Numbered from the stretch's first letter, positions 1-10,532 are shown. The stretch is 42,473 nucleotides of DNA from Dysgonomonas sp. HGC4 (GCF_001261715.1 NZ_CVRU01000059.1:1-42473); one strand, 5' to 3'. A program made the numbers and translations. Notes: generated by a model from the sequence alone, not told the origin.

Positions 1-1
1 T

Positions 2-112
2 AAAAAAGTAATGCGTAGTGTACTTAAGAAGAACTTATACCAACGTTTATTTGAAGGTAAAAACATATCGTTGAATTGGAATGAAGAAATTTTTAAACCT
101 TTTGATGAATAA
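2..112 (+). CDS. C-terminal end of an unidentified protein (partial)
   Basis: An open frame enters from the left edge and ends at a TAA at 110-112. It encodes about 36 residues ending in EIFKPFDE. The piece is basic in its first half and acidic at its tail, with no recognisable motif, so no function is offered. It is followed directly by a strong hairpin, as expected at the end of a transcription unit, and it converges on trpS. Confidence 0.6.
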   Translation, partial: KKVMRSVLKKNLYQRLFEGKNISLNWNEEIFKPFDE

Positions 113-130
113 AAGGTCCTTTGAGAATAT

Positions 131-166
131 AGAAAAGGCTTATTTCCTACGAAATAAGCCTTTTCT
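131..166. terminator. Bidirectional intrinsic terminator
   Basis: A perfect 16-bp stem (131-146 with 151-166) closes a CTAC loop. The stem starts with AGAAAAGG and ends with CCTTTTCT, so each strand has a T-rich 3' side. It lies between two convergent genes, the partial gene at 2-112 and trpS, and probably serves both. Confidence 0.9.
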
Positions 167-224
167 TATATATGTATATTAAATATGTTCTAATAATTAC
201 GAAATAAAGATAAGGTCTGTAACC

Positions 225-1214
225 TTAAAATCCTTTGAATCCCATAATCTCGCGTACCTCACGTAATGTTTTTCTGGCACTTTCGCGAGCTTTCTCCGTA
301 CCTTCTTTCACTACTTTGTGTAGGTAAGCTTCGTTATCCTGAATATCGAGAATACGATCGCGGATAGGTGAAGTAACTGCAATAATATCTTCAGCCAATT
401 GCTTTTTAAGATCGCCGTAGCGGATTTCGCAACTATTCCATTTGTCATCAAAGTGTTTTACTACTTCTTCTGTTGATACCACTCGCAGAATAGTGAATAG
501 ATTTTCGATACAATCGGGCTTAGGAGAATTAGGGCTTTGAGGTCCTTCATCGGTTAAAGCTCTTTTTACTTTCTTTTCTATTACCTTAGGTTCATCAAAA
601 AGATAGATACAATTACCTTCCGATTTACCCATTTTTCCGCTTCCGTCTAATCCCGGAATTTTTATTAATTCGCCTCCGAAGTTATAGGCAATAGGCTCCT
701 TGAAATATTCTACACCGTAAAAATTATTAAAGCGACGGGCAAATTTGCGAGTCATCTCCAAATGTTGTTCCTGATCTTTTCCTACGGGTACTTTATCCGC
801 ATTGTGCATCAATATATCAGCAGCCATCAGAGTGGGGTAGGTTAGCAAACCTGCATTCACATTTTCGGGCTGTTTACGGGCTTTATCTTTAAACGATGTA
901 GTTTTTGCCAGCTCACCCATGTAGGCGTGCATATTAAGCAATAGGTAGAGTTCGCAAACCTCAGGTACATCACTCTGAATATAGATTGTCGAGATATCTG
1001 GATCGATACCCGCAGCCAAATATTCGGTTAATACGTTTTTTACATTGCCATGTAATATTTTAGGGTCGGGGTGAGTCGTAAGAGAATGATAGTCTGCAAT
1101 AAAGAAGAAACATTTGTTTTCTTCCTGCATTTTAATAAAATTCCTCAGGGCTCCATAGTAATTGCCTAAGTGCAGATTACCGGTTGAGCGAATCCCGCTC
1201 ACTACTGTTTCCAT
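225..1214 (-). CDS. trpS: Tryptophanyl-tRNA synthetase
   Basis: A class I aminoacyl-tRNA synthetase that charges tRNA-Trp with tryptophan using ATP in the cytoplasm. The 329-residue length is normal for bacterial TrpRS. The HIGH-type motif is HLGN at residues 15-18, and the KMSKS-type loop is KMGKS at 194-198. The block GKDQEQHLEMTR, about residues 145-156, is typical of the family. The ATG at 1214 is the only sensible start, because the family N-terminus begins with the stretch leading to GIRSTGNLHLG. A TAACTTTG box lies about 25 bases upstream. It is transcribed leftwards and ends just before the shared terminator at 131-166. Confidence 0.97.
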   Translation of the reverse strand: METVVSGIRSTGNLHLGNYYGALRNFIKMQEENKCFFFIADYHSLTTHPDPKILHGNVKNVLTEYLAAGIDPDISTIYIQSDVPEVCELYLLLNMHAYMGELAKTTSFKDKARKQPENVNAGLLTYPTLMAADILMHNADKVPVGKDQEQHLEMTRKFARRFNNFYGVEYFKEPIAYNFGGELIKIPGLDGSGKMGKSEGNCIYLFDEPKVIEKKVKRALTDEGPQSPNSPKPDCIENLFTILRVVSTEEVVKHFDDKWNSCEIRYGDLKKQLAEDIIAVTSPIRDRILDIQDNEAYLHKVVKEGTEKARESARKTLREVREIMGFKGF

Positions 1215-1238
1215 ACTATGTTATTTAGTTTTCTAGTA

Positions 1239-1246
1239 CAAAGTTA
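1239..1246 (-). promoter_or_regulatory. Putative -7 box for trpS
   Basis: On the minus strand this reads TAACTTTG, matching the Bacteroidetes -7 consensus TAnnTTTG, 25 bases before the trpS start. I see no good TTTG -33 box at the usual distance, so this is moderate evidence only. Confidence 0.45.
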
Positions 1247-1321
1247 ACGATTATTCCAGATTTATTAGCAGTTTATGCTCTTTTTCAGAATCTGATGAAG
1301 TTGTGATTGTGAGGATTTCTG

Positions 1322-1353
1322 TCTCAAAATCATTAAAAGATTCGATTTTGAGA
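1322..1353 (-). terminator. Hairpin downstream of trkH, possible terminator
   Basis: A perfect 10-bp inverted repeat, TCTCAAAATC with GATTTTGAGA, and a 12-base loop lie between the end of trkH (1426) and the start of trpS (1214). There is no long T-run after the stem on the minus strand. It may be a weak terminator, an mRNA-end stabiliser, or a regulatory hairpin in the trpS leader region. Confidence 0.4.
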
Positions 1354-1425
1354 TCGACTTTGGGTTGAATGTTTACACTGCTTATTGTCTTCTTATGAGG
1401 TAGATATAAGGAAGTCGTATTTCAT

Positions 1426-2880
1426 TTATTTTCGCCAGAATGCAGGCATAAATAAAGATAGTATTGTGAATAGTTCGAGACGTCCTGTTAGCATTAAGAA
1501 AGAAAGATACCATTTGGCTGTATTCGAGAGATGCCCAAAGTGTCCGCTATCGCTTAGACTGCCAAGTCCGACATTCCCCATACAAGAAACAGAAGCTGTA
1601 ATTGAATCTTCGAAATCGATACCCGTAAATGATAATACAAGAAAACTCACAAATAGAATGAGCAGATATAGAAATATAAAAGCAAGAATTTTGGTTACTA
1701 CATCTACGGGAAGCACCTGATTGTTTATACGTACGGGAAGAATTGCATTTGGATGCACTTGGCGTTTAAACTCATTTATAGCATTCTTGAAAAGTACTAC
1801 AACCCGAATGACCTTGATTCCTCCGGAAGTAGAGCCTGCACAGGCACAAATCATCATCAAACAGTAAATAAGGAACATATAAAAAGGTCCCCAACTTGTA
1901 AAGTCGGCAGTAGAGAATCCTGTGGTGGTTATGGCTGAGGTTACTTGGAAAATAGACGTTCTAAAAGCGTCTTCAGCTACACTTATTTTACCCGAATATA
2001 TTAAGCCAAGAGTTATAATAGCGGTGAAGGTGATATATATAAAGAAGTACCATTTCAATTCTTCATTTTGAAACAGCTTTTTGTACTTCCCCTTAAATAA
2101 GAAATAAATCAGAGAAAAGTTAATTCCTCCTACAAACATAAATATAGTAATAACATAGTCTATATATGCCGAATCCCAATATGCAATACTAGCCTGTTTT
2201 GTGGAGAATCCTCCCGTTGAGGCAGTAGACAGTGCATGGCATATGGCATCAAAAGCATTCATGGGACCTAGCCACAATAATACTGCTATGATAGATGTGA
2301 TAGCTATGTATGTGAACAGTAGTCTTTTTGCGACTTGGGTAACTCTGGGTTGAAAACGTTCGCGAGCAATACCTGTGGTTTCGGCATCGAATAAGAAAGA
2401 CGCATTTCCTCCGATAATGGGTAGTACTGCTAATGCAAATACAACTATACCAAGACCGCCGACCCATTGAGTAAGGCAACGCCAAAATAATAATCCTAAG
2501 GGAACAACATCAACATCGGGTATAATGGTAGAACCTGTGGTTGTAAAACCCGACATAGTTTCGAAGTACGCATCACTTACTTTGGGGATAACACCACTGA
2601 ATAGGAAAGGAAGCATTCCGAAAGCCGATAAAACCACCCATGAAAGGCTGACAACAAGGAAACCTTCGCGTTTTCCGATAAATTGCTCTCTGGTTTCTGC
2701 TCCCAATAAGCGGAATATTACTCCCACACCAATAGTGATAGAAGCACTTATAAGAAAAGCGTCTCCACTTATTTCATGGTAATAGAATGATACAACAGCC
2801 GACAGCATCAATAAAATAGATTCTATAATTAATAAGAATCCCATTGTTTTAAAGATGAATCGGAAATTAAAATTTCCCAT
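1426..2880 (-). CDS. trkH: Trk-type potassium uptake channel subunit TrkH
   Basis: An inner-membrane K+ channel-forming subunit that works with the cytoplasmic regulator TrkA. The 484-residue protein is highly hydrophobic, with about ten membrane segments. All four pore-loop filter segments of the TrkH/KtrB family are visible: SGFTTTGST near residue 110, STGGFST near 220, TTTGFST near 315 and MGNVGLG near 435. The start at 2880 gives the usual short N-terminal tail before the first helix. trkA lies 132 bp upstream on the same strand, so the two may be co-transcribed from the dxs side. Whether this intergenic gap holds a separate promoter is unclear. Confidence 0.96.
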   Translation of the reverse strand: MGNFNFRFIFKTMGFLLIIESILLMLSAVVSFYYHEISGDAFLISASITIGVGVIFRLLGAETREQFIGKREGFLVVSLSWVVLSAFGMLPFLFSGVIPKVSDAYFETMSGFTTTGSTIIPDVDVVPLGLLFWRCLTQWVGGLGIVVFALAVLPIIGGNASFLFDAETTGIARERFQPRVTQVAKRLLFTYIAITSIIAVLLWLGPMNAFDAICHALSTASTGGFSTKQASIAYWDSAYIDYVITIFMFVGGINFSLIYFLFKGKYKKLFQNEELKWYFFIYITFTAIITLGLIYSGKISVAEDAFRTSIFQVTSAITTTGFSTADFTSWGPFYMFLIYCLMMICACAGSTSGGIKVIRVVVLFKNAINEFKRQVHPNAILPVRINNQVLPVDVVTKILAFIFLYLLILFVSFLVLSFTGIDFEDSITASVSCMGNVGLGSLSDSGHFGHLSNTAKWYLSFLMLTGRLELFTILSLFMPAFWRK

Positions 2881-3012
2881 CTTAAGATTATAGCCAAAGT
2901 AAAGTTGAGGTTTTTAGACCTCCTATAATAGCTTTGGATAGCGTACTAACCAAAGACTGTAAACTCTAAATATGTGATCTTGTTTTACGTTATTAATTGA
3001 GGTTCGTCTACC

Positions 3013-4350
3013 TTAATTAAAAAGTTTTTCCGCATTACGTAAAGCATCATCTAAGCAGAATACAACAACATTATCGTATGGTTCTACCTGAGTATCACCG
3101 TCTATCAACATTGGTTCGCCATTGCGTATTAATCCTCCCAAAGTCACATTATTAGGCAAAGATAGGCGCTTTATTTCTTTTTTGGTAATTATTGAATTGG
3201 GGCGTGCAATAATCTCAGCTACGTCTGCATTTGCAAATGTTAGAGACTTGACGTTTGAAACGTCCGCATTCAATAAAAAACGGTATATATTACTTACTGT
3301 AATCAACTTTTTATTAATGATAGAGCCGATGTCGAGATTCTCAGCCATAGAGATATAGTCCATGTTTTCAACCTCAGCAACGGTTTTTCTTACACCAAAC
3401 CTTTTTGCGGCAAGACAAGCCAATATATTGGCTTCAGAGTTTCCGGTTACGGCTATAAAAGCATCTGTGTCTTTAATACTTTCTTCTTGTAGAAAATCAG
3501 AGTTACGACCGTCATCATGGAATACGGTCACATTTTTTGGGACTTTTTCGAGTAGCTTGTAGCATTTCTCTTTATCCGACTCCAGTAGTTTTATATTTAT
3601 ATCGCTAGGTAAATACTGACAGGTACGAATAGCAATACGACTACCGCCCATAATCATTATGTTCTTTACCTCAAAGTCTTTCTTTCCCGTTATAGCCGGA
3701 ATTTCTTTTATAAACTCTTGGGTAGTAGTAAAGAACAGAATATCACCAGACAATATCTGATCAGATCCTTTCGGAATAATAGTTCTGTTGTTTCTTTTTA
3801 TAGCTACAATGTGAAATTTCTTCGGGGCAACCGATATTTCGTGCAGGTATTTTCCTACTAATTCAGAGTTATTTCTAATTTTCACTCCTACAAGTATAAT
3901 TGCACCTCCAAATAATTCGACCCATAGTCTTACCCAAGGTCTTTTTATTGCCGATACAATTTCTTTAGCCGCCAGCATCTCGGGATATACCATCGAATCG
4001 ACTCCGAGGCTTTCAAAGAAATCTTTATTTTTTGGTAATAAGTATTCGAAGTTATCTATACGGGCAAAAGTTTTTTTTGCTCCCATTTTCGAGGCAAGCA
4101 TGCAAGAGGTTACGTTGACCGATTCATCAGGAGTTACACCAATAAATAAGTCAGCATCTTCAACCCCTACTTCACTTAAGTCCTTCAATGAAGTGGAAGA
4201 CCCTTCCATAGTCATTATTTCGAAATGGCTTTTCGAGAAATTTAATTTCTCTTTATCGGGATCCATGATGATAACATCTTGATTCTCGCCCGATAATAGT
4301 TTAGCCAAATGGGTTCCTACAGCTCCTGCGCCGGCAATAACTACTCTCAT
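3013..4350 (-). CDS. trkA: Trk system potassium uptake regulatory protein TrkA
   Basis: A cytoplasmic nucleotide-binding regulator of the TrkH channel. The 445 residues form two tandem RCK modules. The first Rossmann fold starts at residue 1 with [13 protein letters not shown] and an acidic ribose-binding position in [10 protein letters not shown]. The second starts near residue 230 with [16 protein letters not shown], and each fold is followed by a TrkA-C domain. The second Rossmann glycine pattern (MGGSRIA) is looser than the first, as is common in two-RCK TrkA. Its ATG overlaps the dxs stop in an ATGA arrangement at 4347-4350, which implies translational coupling to dxs. Confidence 0.96.
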   Translation of the reverse strand: MRVVIAGAGAVGTHLAKLLSGENQDVIIMDPDKEKLNFSKSHFEIMTMEGSSTSLKDLSEVGVEDADLFIGVTPDESVNVTSCMLASKMGAKKTFARIDNFEYLLPKNKDFFESLGVDSMVYPEMLAAKEIVSAIKRPWVRLWVELFGGAIILVGVKIRNNSELVGKYLHEISVAPKKFHIVAIKRNNRTIIPKGSDQILSGDILFFTTTQEFIKEIPAITGKKDFEVKNIMIMGGSRIAIRTCQYLPSDINIKLLESDKEKCYKLLEKVPKNVTVFHDDGRNSDFLQEESIKDTDAFIAVTGNSEANILACLAAKRFGVRKTVAEVENMDYISMAENLDIGSIINKKLITVSNIYRFLLNADVSNVKSLTFANADVAEIIARPNSIITKKEIKRLSLPNNVTLGGLIRNGEPMLIDGDTQVEPYDNVVVFCLDDALRNAEKLFN

Positions 4351-6281
4351 GTCATAGAAGTCTCAATTTTCTCGTTTTTCAAGGCATAGACAATATGCTT
4401 CTTTATGCCTTCAACATCCAGTTCACATAGTTTGTTCAGTTCGGCAATAGAACCATGTGTAACGAATTCGTCTGGTAATCCTACACGTGTAACATCTATG
4501 TTGCGGAAGTCATTGTCTGAGAAATGTTCTAATACGGCCGATCCTAGTCCTCCGTTTATAACACCATTTTCAACAGTCATCACTTTTGTGAATCTTGCTG
4601 CAACCTCATTCAAGAGATCTTTATCTATGGGTTTTAAGAATATGATATCGTAATGAGCTATGCTGTAACCTTTAGTCTCGAGGTCTCTGATTGCTTTCGT
4701 AACAGTATTTCCTATTGGTCCGATCGAAATTATAGCCATATCCGATCCGTCTTTTAATTTACGACCTTTACCTATTGGCAAAATCTTCATTTCACATTCC
4801 CAATCTTTTAATTCGCCTTGCCCTCTAGGATAACGTATTACAAAAGGACCATCATTACCATAGGTAGCTGTGTACATCAGGTGTCTTAAGTAATGCTCAT
4901 TATAGGGTGATGCGATAATCAGGTTGGGTATGCAACGCATATAAGCAAGGTCAAATGCTCCATGATGTGTGGGGCCATCTTCACCAACAAGTCCGGCTCT
5001 GTCTAGACAGAATATTACATGTAACTTTTGCAATGCAATATCGTGTATTACCTGATCGTATGCACGTTGCATAAATGAAGAATATATATTACAGAACGGA
5101 ATTAGTTCTTCTTTTGCTAATCCTCCTGCATAAGTAACAGCATGAGCTTCGGCAATACCTACGTCAAAACTTCTTTCGGGAAACTCTTTCATCATAAAGG
5201 TCATAGAGCATCCAGAAGGCATGGCAGGTGTTACTCCTACTATACGCTTGTCTTTTTCAGCCAACTCTACCAATGTATGACCAAATACGTTTTGATATAG
5301 CTGAGGTTGGTCTTTTGCCTGATTGATTATTCTTTCTCCTGTATCTTTATTGAATTTACCAGGAGCATGCCATTCGGTAGCCGATTCTTCGGCAGGTTTA
5401 TAACCTTTTCCTTTTATGGTATGTATATGAAGAAGTTTAGGTCCTTTTAGGTCTTTGATGTTTTGGATGATACGGATCAAACCTTTCAGATCATGACCGT
5501 CTATTGGTCCGAAGTATCTGATATTTAGACCTTCGAAGATATTCTGCTGTTTGGTAATTAATGATTTCAAACTGTTGTTGAATCTCAGTATGAAGTTTTT
5601 ACCTTTTTCTGTAATTAGATTCTTTCTTTTGAATTTTTCGTAAACATCATTGCGTACTTTGTTATAGGCATGCGAAGTTGTCATTTTTACGAGATAATCT
5701 TTCAAGCCGCCCACATTGTCGTCAATCGCCATATCGTTATCATTAAGAATGATAAGTAAGTCGTTGGGCTGAGAGCTGGCATTGTTTAAGCCTTCATAAG
5801 CTAATCCTCCTGTGAGCGAACCATCTCCGATAACAGCAACTACATGTTTGTTCTCGTTTTTAAGGCTCGAAGCCACAGCCATACCTAATGCTGCAGATAT
5901 AGAATTGGATGCGTGACCTGCTGAGAAGGTATCATATTCGCTTTCATCAGGACTAGGGAAACCTGCCAATCCTCCGAATTTGCGGTTTGTATGGAACTTG
6001 TCTCTTCTTCCTGTTAGTATTTTGTGACTATATGCTTGGTGCCCAACGTCCCATACGATGCGATCGAATGGAGTGTTGTAGACATAATGAAGAGCTACTG
6101 TAAGCTCTACTGTGCCTAAGCTTGATCCAAAATGTCCCGGATTTTCGGATAATTGATCTATGATAAAAGTTCTAAGGTCTTTGCAAAGAGTTTCCAATTG
6201 GTCTAGACTTAAACTTTTAAGGTCTTTTGGATAGTCGATGCTTTTTAGCAACGATATATTATTATTTTGGTTTTCGGGCAT
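4347..6281 (-). CDS. dxs: 1-deoxy-D-xylulose-5-phosphate synthase
   Basis: A thiamine-diphosphate enzyme that condenses pyruvate and glyceraldehyde 3-phosphate in the first step of the MEP isoprenoid pathway. I use the ATG at 6281 (protein begins MPENQNNN, 644 residues). The frame stays open to 6335, but the extra 18 residues do not look like the family N-terminus. The ThDP motif GDGSLTGG starts at residue 152 with the conserved DNDMAID near 181. HTIKGKGY, the transketolase pyrimidine domain ([15 protein letters not shown]) and the C-terminal domain (IRYPRGQG) follow in order. It is the first gene of a dxs-trkA-(trkH) leftward run, a pairing of isoprenoid and K+ genes that I believe is common in Bacteroidales. 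Confidence 0.97.
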   Translation of the reverse strand: MPENQNNNISLLKSIDYPKDLKSLSLDQLETLCKDLRTFIIDQLSENPGHFGSSLGTVELTVALHYVYNTPFDRIVWDVGHQAYSHKILTGRRDKFHTNRKFGGLAGFPSPDESEYDTFSAGHASNSISAALGMAVASSLKNENKHVVAVIGDGSLTGGLAYEGLNNASSQPNDLLIILNDNDMAIDDNVGGLKDYLVKMTTSHAYNKVRNDVYEKFKRKNLITEKGKNFILRFNNSLKSLITKQQNIFEGLNIRYFGPIDGHDLKGLIRIIQNIKDLKGPKLLHIHTIKGKGYKPAEESATEWHAPGKFNKDTGERIINQAKDQPQLYQNVFGHTLVELAEKDKRIVGVTPAMPSGCSMTFMMKEFPERSFDVGIAEAHAVTYAGGLAKEELIPFCNIYSSFMQRAYDQVIHDIALQKLHVIFCLDRAGLVGEDGPTHHGAFDLAYMRCIPNLIIASPYNEHYLRHLMYTATYGNDGPFVIRYPRGQGELKDWECEMKILPIGKGRKLKDGSDMAIISIGPIGNTVTKAIRDLETKGYSIAHYDIIFLKPIDKDLLNEVAARFTKVMTVENGVINGGLGSAVLEHFSDNDFRNIDVTRVGLPDEFVTHGSIAELNKLCELDVEGIKKHIVYALKNEKIETSMT

Positions 6282-6444
6282 ATGTGTGAGTATAAATAAT
6301 CGATCATTTCTTAAGAAACGAAAAATAAAGAGCAAAATTATAAAACAATTATATCTTATCCTATGTTTAGTGAGTAAAATAAAAAAGTATGAGGTTTATA
6401 GGCTTACAAATCAATAATAAATAAAATTTATAAACCGTGGCGTA

Positions 6445-6475
6445 TTGCTGTATTAACAAAAATCAACTACTTTTG
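6445..6475 (+). promoter_or_regulatory. Promoter for tRNA-Arg
   Basis: The -7 box TACTTTTG at 6468-6475 is preceded by TTG at 6445-6447 with a 20-bp spacer. The tRNA begins 17 bases after the -7 box. The match to the Bacteroidetes pattern is good. Confidence 0.6.
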
Positions 6476-6492
6476 TTGCTATCATAGTACTA

Positions 6493-6564
6493 GGCGCGGT
6501 AGTTCAATGGATAGAATAGAAGTTTCCTAAACTTTAGATCCGGGTTCGATTCCCGGCCGTGCTA
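6493..6564 (+). tRNA. tRNA-Arg (anticodon CCT)
   Basis: The cloverleaf is complete. The acceptor 6493-6499 pairs with 6557-6563 with two G-U pairs, and the discriminator is A6564. The anticodon stem GAAGT/ACTTT encloses the loop TTCCTAA, giving CCT. The T arm is CCGGG-TTCGATT-CCCGG. CCA is not encoded. It reads AGG codons. Confidence 0.93.
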
Positions 6565-6650
6565 CTATAATCTTTTATTTCCTTCGTCTATTAAAACAAT
6601 TTTAGGTCATTCTTTGTTTCAACTGCATAAAGAACTTAAAATATTACAAA

Positions 6651-7259
6651 ATGAAAAAATTAAACTTAAGATTACTGGTTATTCTGTGTATCGCATTATT
6701 AAATGTAGGTTTTGCATCATCACAAATTAGATTTGGTGTGAGAGGTGGTACCGATGTGAGTAATAACCGTATCAATAAAGATATACTGAATGCTAATAAT
6801 CGCTTAGGATTTCAGGTCGGAGGAGTATTGGAGGTTATGGCTCCTATAATAGGTTGGGGAGCTGAGGCTGCTGTTCTTTACGGACACCAACAATTTGATG
6901 TTACTAAAGATGGTTACGATCTTTCTAATTATAACTATTTAAGAGTTCCTGTAAGTTTGAAGAAAAAATTTAGTGTAGTTGGTCTATTCGGTATCTTTAT
7001 CGTGGTCGGACCATATGCCGAATTTAGACTTAGCGGTGGCGATCTTTCAGGTGAAAGTTTGGCCGAGCAATATAAATCAAAATCATTTGGAATGGGATTT
7101 GATGCAGGTGCAGGGGTTGAGCTTCTTAAACACCTAGAAGTGGGTATGTATTATAGAAAGGCTTTGACCGAAAATTATTCGAGTGATGCCCCCAATCTTG
7201 GAGATGCTTTGAGAAAAAGACCATCTAACTGGGCTGTAAACTTAACTTATTTCTTTTGA
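6651..7259 (+). CDS. Outer-membrane beta-barrel protein (PorT-like / OMP_b-brl_2 type)
   Basis: A 202-residue secreted protein. Residues 1-25 are a signal peptide (KK, hydrophobic LLVILCIALLNVGF, then ASSQ). The rest alternates polar and hydrophobic residues with glycine-rich turns such as FGVRGGTDVSNN, GFQVGGVLEV and GMGFDAGAGVELLKHLEVGMYYR, and it ends in an aromatic residue (NLTYFF). This is the pattern of small 8-strand Bacteroidetes barrels. The exact role is unknown. It ends 6 bp before priA, so the two are probably co-transcribed, although nothing links their functions. Confidence 0.8.
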   Translation: MKKLNLRLLVILCIALLNVGFASSQIRFGVRGGTDVSNNRINKDILNANNRLGFQVGGVLEVMAPIIGWGAEAAVLYGHQQFDVTKDGYDLSNYNYLRVPVSLKKKFSVVGLFGIFIVVGPYAEFRLSGGDLSGESLAEQYKSKSFGMGFDAGAGVELLKHLEVGMYYRKALTENYSSDAPNLGDALRKRPSNWAVNLTYFF

Positions 7260-7265
7260 GAATAA

Positions 7266-9719
7266 ATGCTATACATTGATGTAATAGTTCCACTGCCACT
7301 GCCAGGCGTGTTTACTTATAAGATACCCGATCTGCTTGCAGATCGGGTTATTGTTGGTAGCAGGGTTATTGTGCAGTTTGGTAAGAAGAAATTCTATACT
7401 GCAATTATTCATCATGTATATCATTCGCAAGAGCCTAAAGAAGGGATTAAAGAAATAATATCTGTTCTAGACGATCATCCGATAGTATTACCAGAACAAC
7501 TTCAGTTTTGGGAGTGGATATCCTCTTATTATATGTGTACCTTGGGGGATATTTATAAAGCAGCATTACCTTCGGCTCTAAAATTAGAGAGCGAAACACT
7601 AGTTTTTTTGGATGCATCGTTTGAGGCGAAAGAACCTCTTACAACTAATGAGTCGAAAGTGTTTTATGTACTTTCAGATTCTAAGCCTCTCCGTATTGCG
7701 GAAATAGAAAAGCTTACGGGATTATCTAATGTGATTCCCTATGTGAAATCTCTCACAGATAAAGGAGCAGCATACCTTAATGAAAACATTCAAAACAAAT
7801 ACACTGCAAAAACAGAGGTTTCGATACGATTGGCTAAAAACTATTCGGAAAGCGAACTTAATGAGATTTTAGATAAACTAAAGCGGGCTAAAAAGCAAGA
7901 GCAAGCTTTAATCTTATTTCTTGAGCTGAAAAAAGAAGCAGGAGATCATCCTGAGTTTTTTATTCAGAAAAAACTATTTCTGGAACAAACGGGAATAAGC
8001 TCTTCTGTTGTGGACGCATTAATCGAAAGGAGCGTATTAATTGCATTTCAGAATGAGATAGGACGTTTCGATTATGGAGATCCCGACCTTCTGTCTTCTA
8101 AAATGCTTAACCCTTTTCAGGAGAAGGCATACAATCAAATATATGATAGCTTCAAAGAAAAACCAGTTGTGTTACTTCATGGGGTGACATCTTCGGGGAA
8201 AACCGAAATATATATTCAGCTAATAAAAGATGCCATTGAGCGTGGTGAACGAGTTTTGTACCTTTTACCCGAAATTGCATTAACTACTCAAATAACTGAA
8301 CGGCTTAAATCGGTTTTCGGAAATAAATTACTTGTATATCATTCCAGATTCAATGATAATGAACGTGCCGAAACGTGGCAGTCTTTACTTCAAAAAGAAG
8401 AATGTCAAGTGGTATTGGGTGCACGCTCTGCTGTTTTTCTGCCTTTACGAAATCTAGGATTAGTTATTGTGGACGAAGAGCACGAGGCTTCTTATAAGCA
8501 GCAAGATCCGGCTCCACGTTACAATGCACGTAATGCGGCTATTGTGTTGGCTGGGATTTATCAGGCAAAGACATTGCTGGGAACGGCAACCCCTGCTATC
8601 GAAACTTATTACAATGCGCTTTCGGGAAGATATGGTCTGGTGATTCTTAGTAAACGTCATTCTGAAATAGAGTTGCCCGAAATAGTACCCGTAAATACAA
8701 AAGACCTCAGAAAAAGAAAACAAATGAAGTCTATCTTATCTCCTCCGTTGATTGAGGAAATGAGAAACGCCTTAGGACGAGACGAGCAGGTGATTTTGTT
8801 TCAAAACCGAAGAGGATTTGCTCCTTTGATAGAATGTAAAACCTGTTCTTGGACTCCAAAATGTTTGCATTGCGATGTAAGTCTCACTTTTCATAAAGGA
8901 CAACGGGTGATGGTTTGTCATTATTGTGGAGCAGTTTATTCGATACCTACCGAATGCCCTGAATGTAAAACTCCGACGTTGGAGATGCAAGGGTATGGAA
9001 CGGAAAGAATTGAAGAATTAGTGCAGGAAACTCTTCCCGAGGCTAATGTGGTGCGTATGGATTTAGATACAACCCGAAGCAAAAGATCTTTTGAAAGGAT
9101 AATTGCTGATTTTGAAGCGAATAAAACCAATATTTTAGTGGGTACTCAGATGGTATCGAAAGGGTTGGATTTTGATAATGTAAGTGTAGTGGGTATTCTC
9201 AATGCTGACAGTATGCTTAATTATCCCGATTTTAGAGCGCATGAACGAGCTTTTCAACTAATGATGCAGGTGAGCGGACGTGCAGGTAGAAGGCATAAGC
9301 GTGGGTTGGTGTTGTTACAAACGGCTCATCCAGGACATCCGATTATTTCTTATATCAGAAATAACGATTATGCATCGTTCTACGAAATGCAAATAAACGA
9401 ACGTCAACTTTTTAGATACCCTCCTTTTTATCGATTGATAGAAATTGTAATTAGAGGAAGAGAAGAACACGTAGTTGATGGTTTAGCCGTAGAGTTTGCT
9501 CAGGTTCTAAGACAATCTTTTCAAGAAAGGGTGTTAGGTCCAGTAAAACCGGGGATATCAAGGGTGCAATCTCTTTATATTCGCAAAATAGTATTGAAGA
9601 TCGAAAATCAGGCATCACCCCAGAAAATTAGAGAATTAATTGAATTCTATCAAAAGCTGGTGATGCAGAATTCTAAATATAAATCGGTACTTTTACATTA
9701 CGATGTCGATCCGATGTAA
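7266..9719 (+). CDS. priA: Primosomal replication restart helicase PriA
   Basis: A superfamily 2 3'-5' DNA helicase that recognises stalled forks and loads the replisome. The 817-residue length is typical. The N-terminal 3'-end-binding domain starts at once with YIDVIVPLPLPGVFTY. Walker A is GVTSSGKT at about 306-313, and the Walker B/DEXH box is DEEH near 402. The eight-cysteine zinc module runs from CKTC to CPEC at about 525-569. The late helicase motifs GTQMVSKGLDFDNV and QVSGRAGR follow. The ATG at 7266 follows the upstream stop by 6 bp and matches the family N-terminus. Confidence 0.97.
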   Translation: MLYIDVIVPLPLPGVFTYKIPDLLADRVIVGSRVIVQFGKKKFYTAIIHHVYHSQEPKEGIKEIISVLDDHPIVLPEQLQFWEWISSYYMCTLGDIYKAALPSALKLESETLVFLDASFEAKEPLTTNESKVFYVLSDSKPLRIAEIEKLTGLSNVIPYVKSLTDKGAAYLNENIQNKYTAKTEVSIRLAKNYSESELNEILDKLKRAKKQEQALILFLELKKEAGDHPEFFIQKKLFLEQTGISSSVVDALIERSVLIAFQNEIGRFDYGDPDLLSSKMLNPFQEKAYNQIYDSFKEKPVVLLHGVTSSGKTEIYIQLIKDAIERGERVLYLLPEIALTTQITERLKSVFGNKLLVYHSRFNDNERAETWQSLLQKEECQVVLGARSAVFLPLRNLGLVIVDEEHEASYKQQDPAPRYNARNAAIVLAGIYQAKTLLGTATPAIETYYNALSGRYGLVILSKRHSEIELPEIVPVNTKDLRKRKQMKSILSPPLIEEMRNALGRDEQVILFQNRRGFAPLIECKTCSWTPKCLHCDVSLTFHKGQRVMVCHYCGAVYSIPTECPECKTPTLEMQGYGTERIEELVQETLPEANVVRMDLDTTRSKRSFERIIADFEANKTNILVGTQMVSKGLDFDNVSVVGILNADSMLNYPDFRAHERAFQLMMQVSGRAGRRHKRGLVLLQTAHPGHPIISYIRNNDYASFYEMQINERQLFRYPPFYRLIEIVIRGREEHVVDGLAVEFAQVLRQSFQERVLGPVKPGISRVQSLYIRKIVLKIENQASPQKIRELIEFYQKLVMQNSKYKSVLLHYDVDPM

Positions 9720-9776
9720 GGTCGTAAATTTTTGTCGTATTTCTGCAAGTATAGTAATCGATAGATAATTATAATA

Positions 9777-10532
9777 ATGAAAAAGAATTTGTTGGGCATG
9801 ATTGTTTTGTCTCCTCTTTTTATGCTTTCGTGTCAAAATAAAGCGGAAGTTACTCCCTCTCAAACTATAGAACAAGATACTCTGCAATCGGATATTGTGG
9901 TTGTTGAAGAGGTTTCTGCTCCTCAAAAGTCTACGATGGCATTGTATATGGAGGAGCAAGGTTTGGTGAATATTCATACATTAGACTCAACTATTCGTGT
10001 TGATTTGAAATATGCAACAACTGATAATTTCACTAAAGAAATACTTTACGATGATCTTGCTGAAGCATATCTGCATCCTATTGCGGCTAAAAAACTAGCG
10101 AAGGCTCAACAACTATTGAAGGAATGCGATTCTAATTTGTCTTTATTAGTATATGATGCTGCCAGACCGATGTCTGTTCAGAAGAAGATGTATAAAGTGG
10201 TGCAGAATACTCCATATCGAGAATATGTTGCCGACCCTAGTAAAACGGGTATGCACAACTATGGTATGGCAGTAGATCTGACGATTTGCGATTCTGACGG
10301 GGTGGCTTTAGATATGGGTACATCTTTCGATTTTTTTGGAAAGGCTGCAGGAATCAATCAAGAAGAACAGCTTTTAAAGGAGGGTTTGTTGACTAGAGAA
10401 CAAATCGATAATCGGAAATTACTTCGTAAGGTGATGACCGAGGCCGGATTTATTACCATACGCGGCGAATGGTGGCATTTTAATGCCAGCTCGCGAGCTG
10501 AGGCCAAAAGTAATACTAAGCTTATTGATTAA
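9777..10532 (+). CDS. VanX/DdpX-type D-Ala-D-Ala dipeptidase, lipoprotein
   Basis: A zinc metallopeptidase of the M15D family, expected to cleave D-Ala-D-Ala or related muropeptides. A lipoprotein signal peptide precedes the lipobox cysteine (FMLSC, residue about 19), so it should sit in the periplasm or on the membrane rather than in the cytosol. The M15D zinc site is clear: S-K-T-G-M-H-N-Y-G-M-A-V-D near residues 154-166 supplies His and Asp, and GEWWHF near 230 supplies the catalytic Glu and the last His. The arginine in YDAARPMSVQ fits the VanX substrate site. No vancomycin-resistance genes are nearby, so a role in wall recycling is more likely than antibiotic resistance. Confidence 0.9.
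   Translation: MKKNLLGMIVLSPLFMLSCQNKAEVTPSQTIEQDTLQSDIVVVEEVSAPQKSTMALYMEEQGLVNIHTLDSTIRVDLKYATTDNFTKEILYDDLAEAYLHPIAAKKLAKAQQLLKECDSNLSLLVYDAARPMSVQKKMYKVVQNTPYREYVADPSKTGMHNYGMAVDLTICDSDGVALDMGTSFDFFGKAAGINQEEQLLKEGLLTREQIDNRKLLRKVMTEAGFITIRGEWWHFNASSRAEAKSNTKLID

Noticed and set aside
2249-2782. ORFs opposite or inside trkH
   Set aside because: Shadows of the trkH reading frame without promoter, composition or family support.
9777-10532. Vancomycin resistance gene vanX
   Set aside because: The protein is of the VanX family, but there is no vanH/vanA/vanRS neighbour and it is a lipoprotein in core chromosome, so a wall-related role is more likely.
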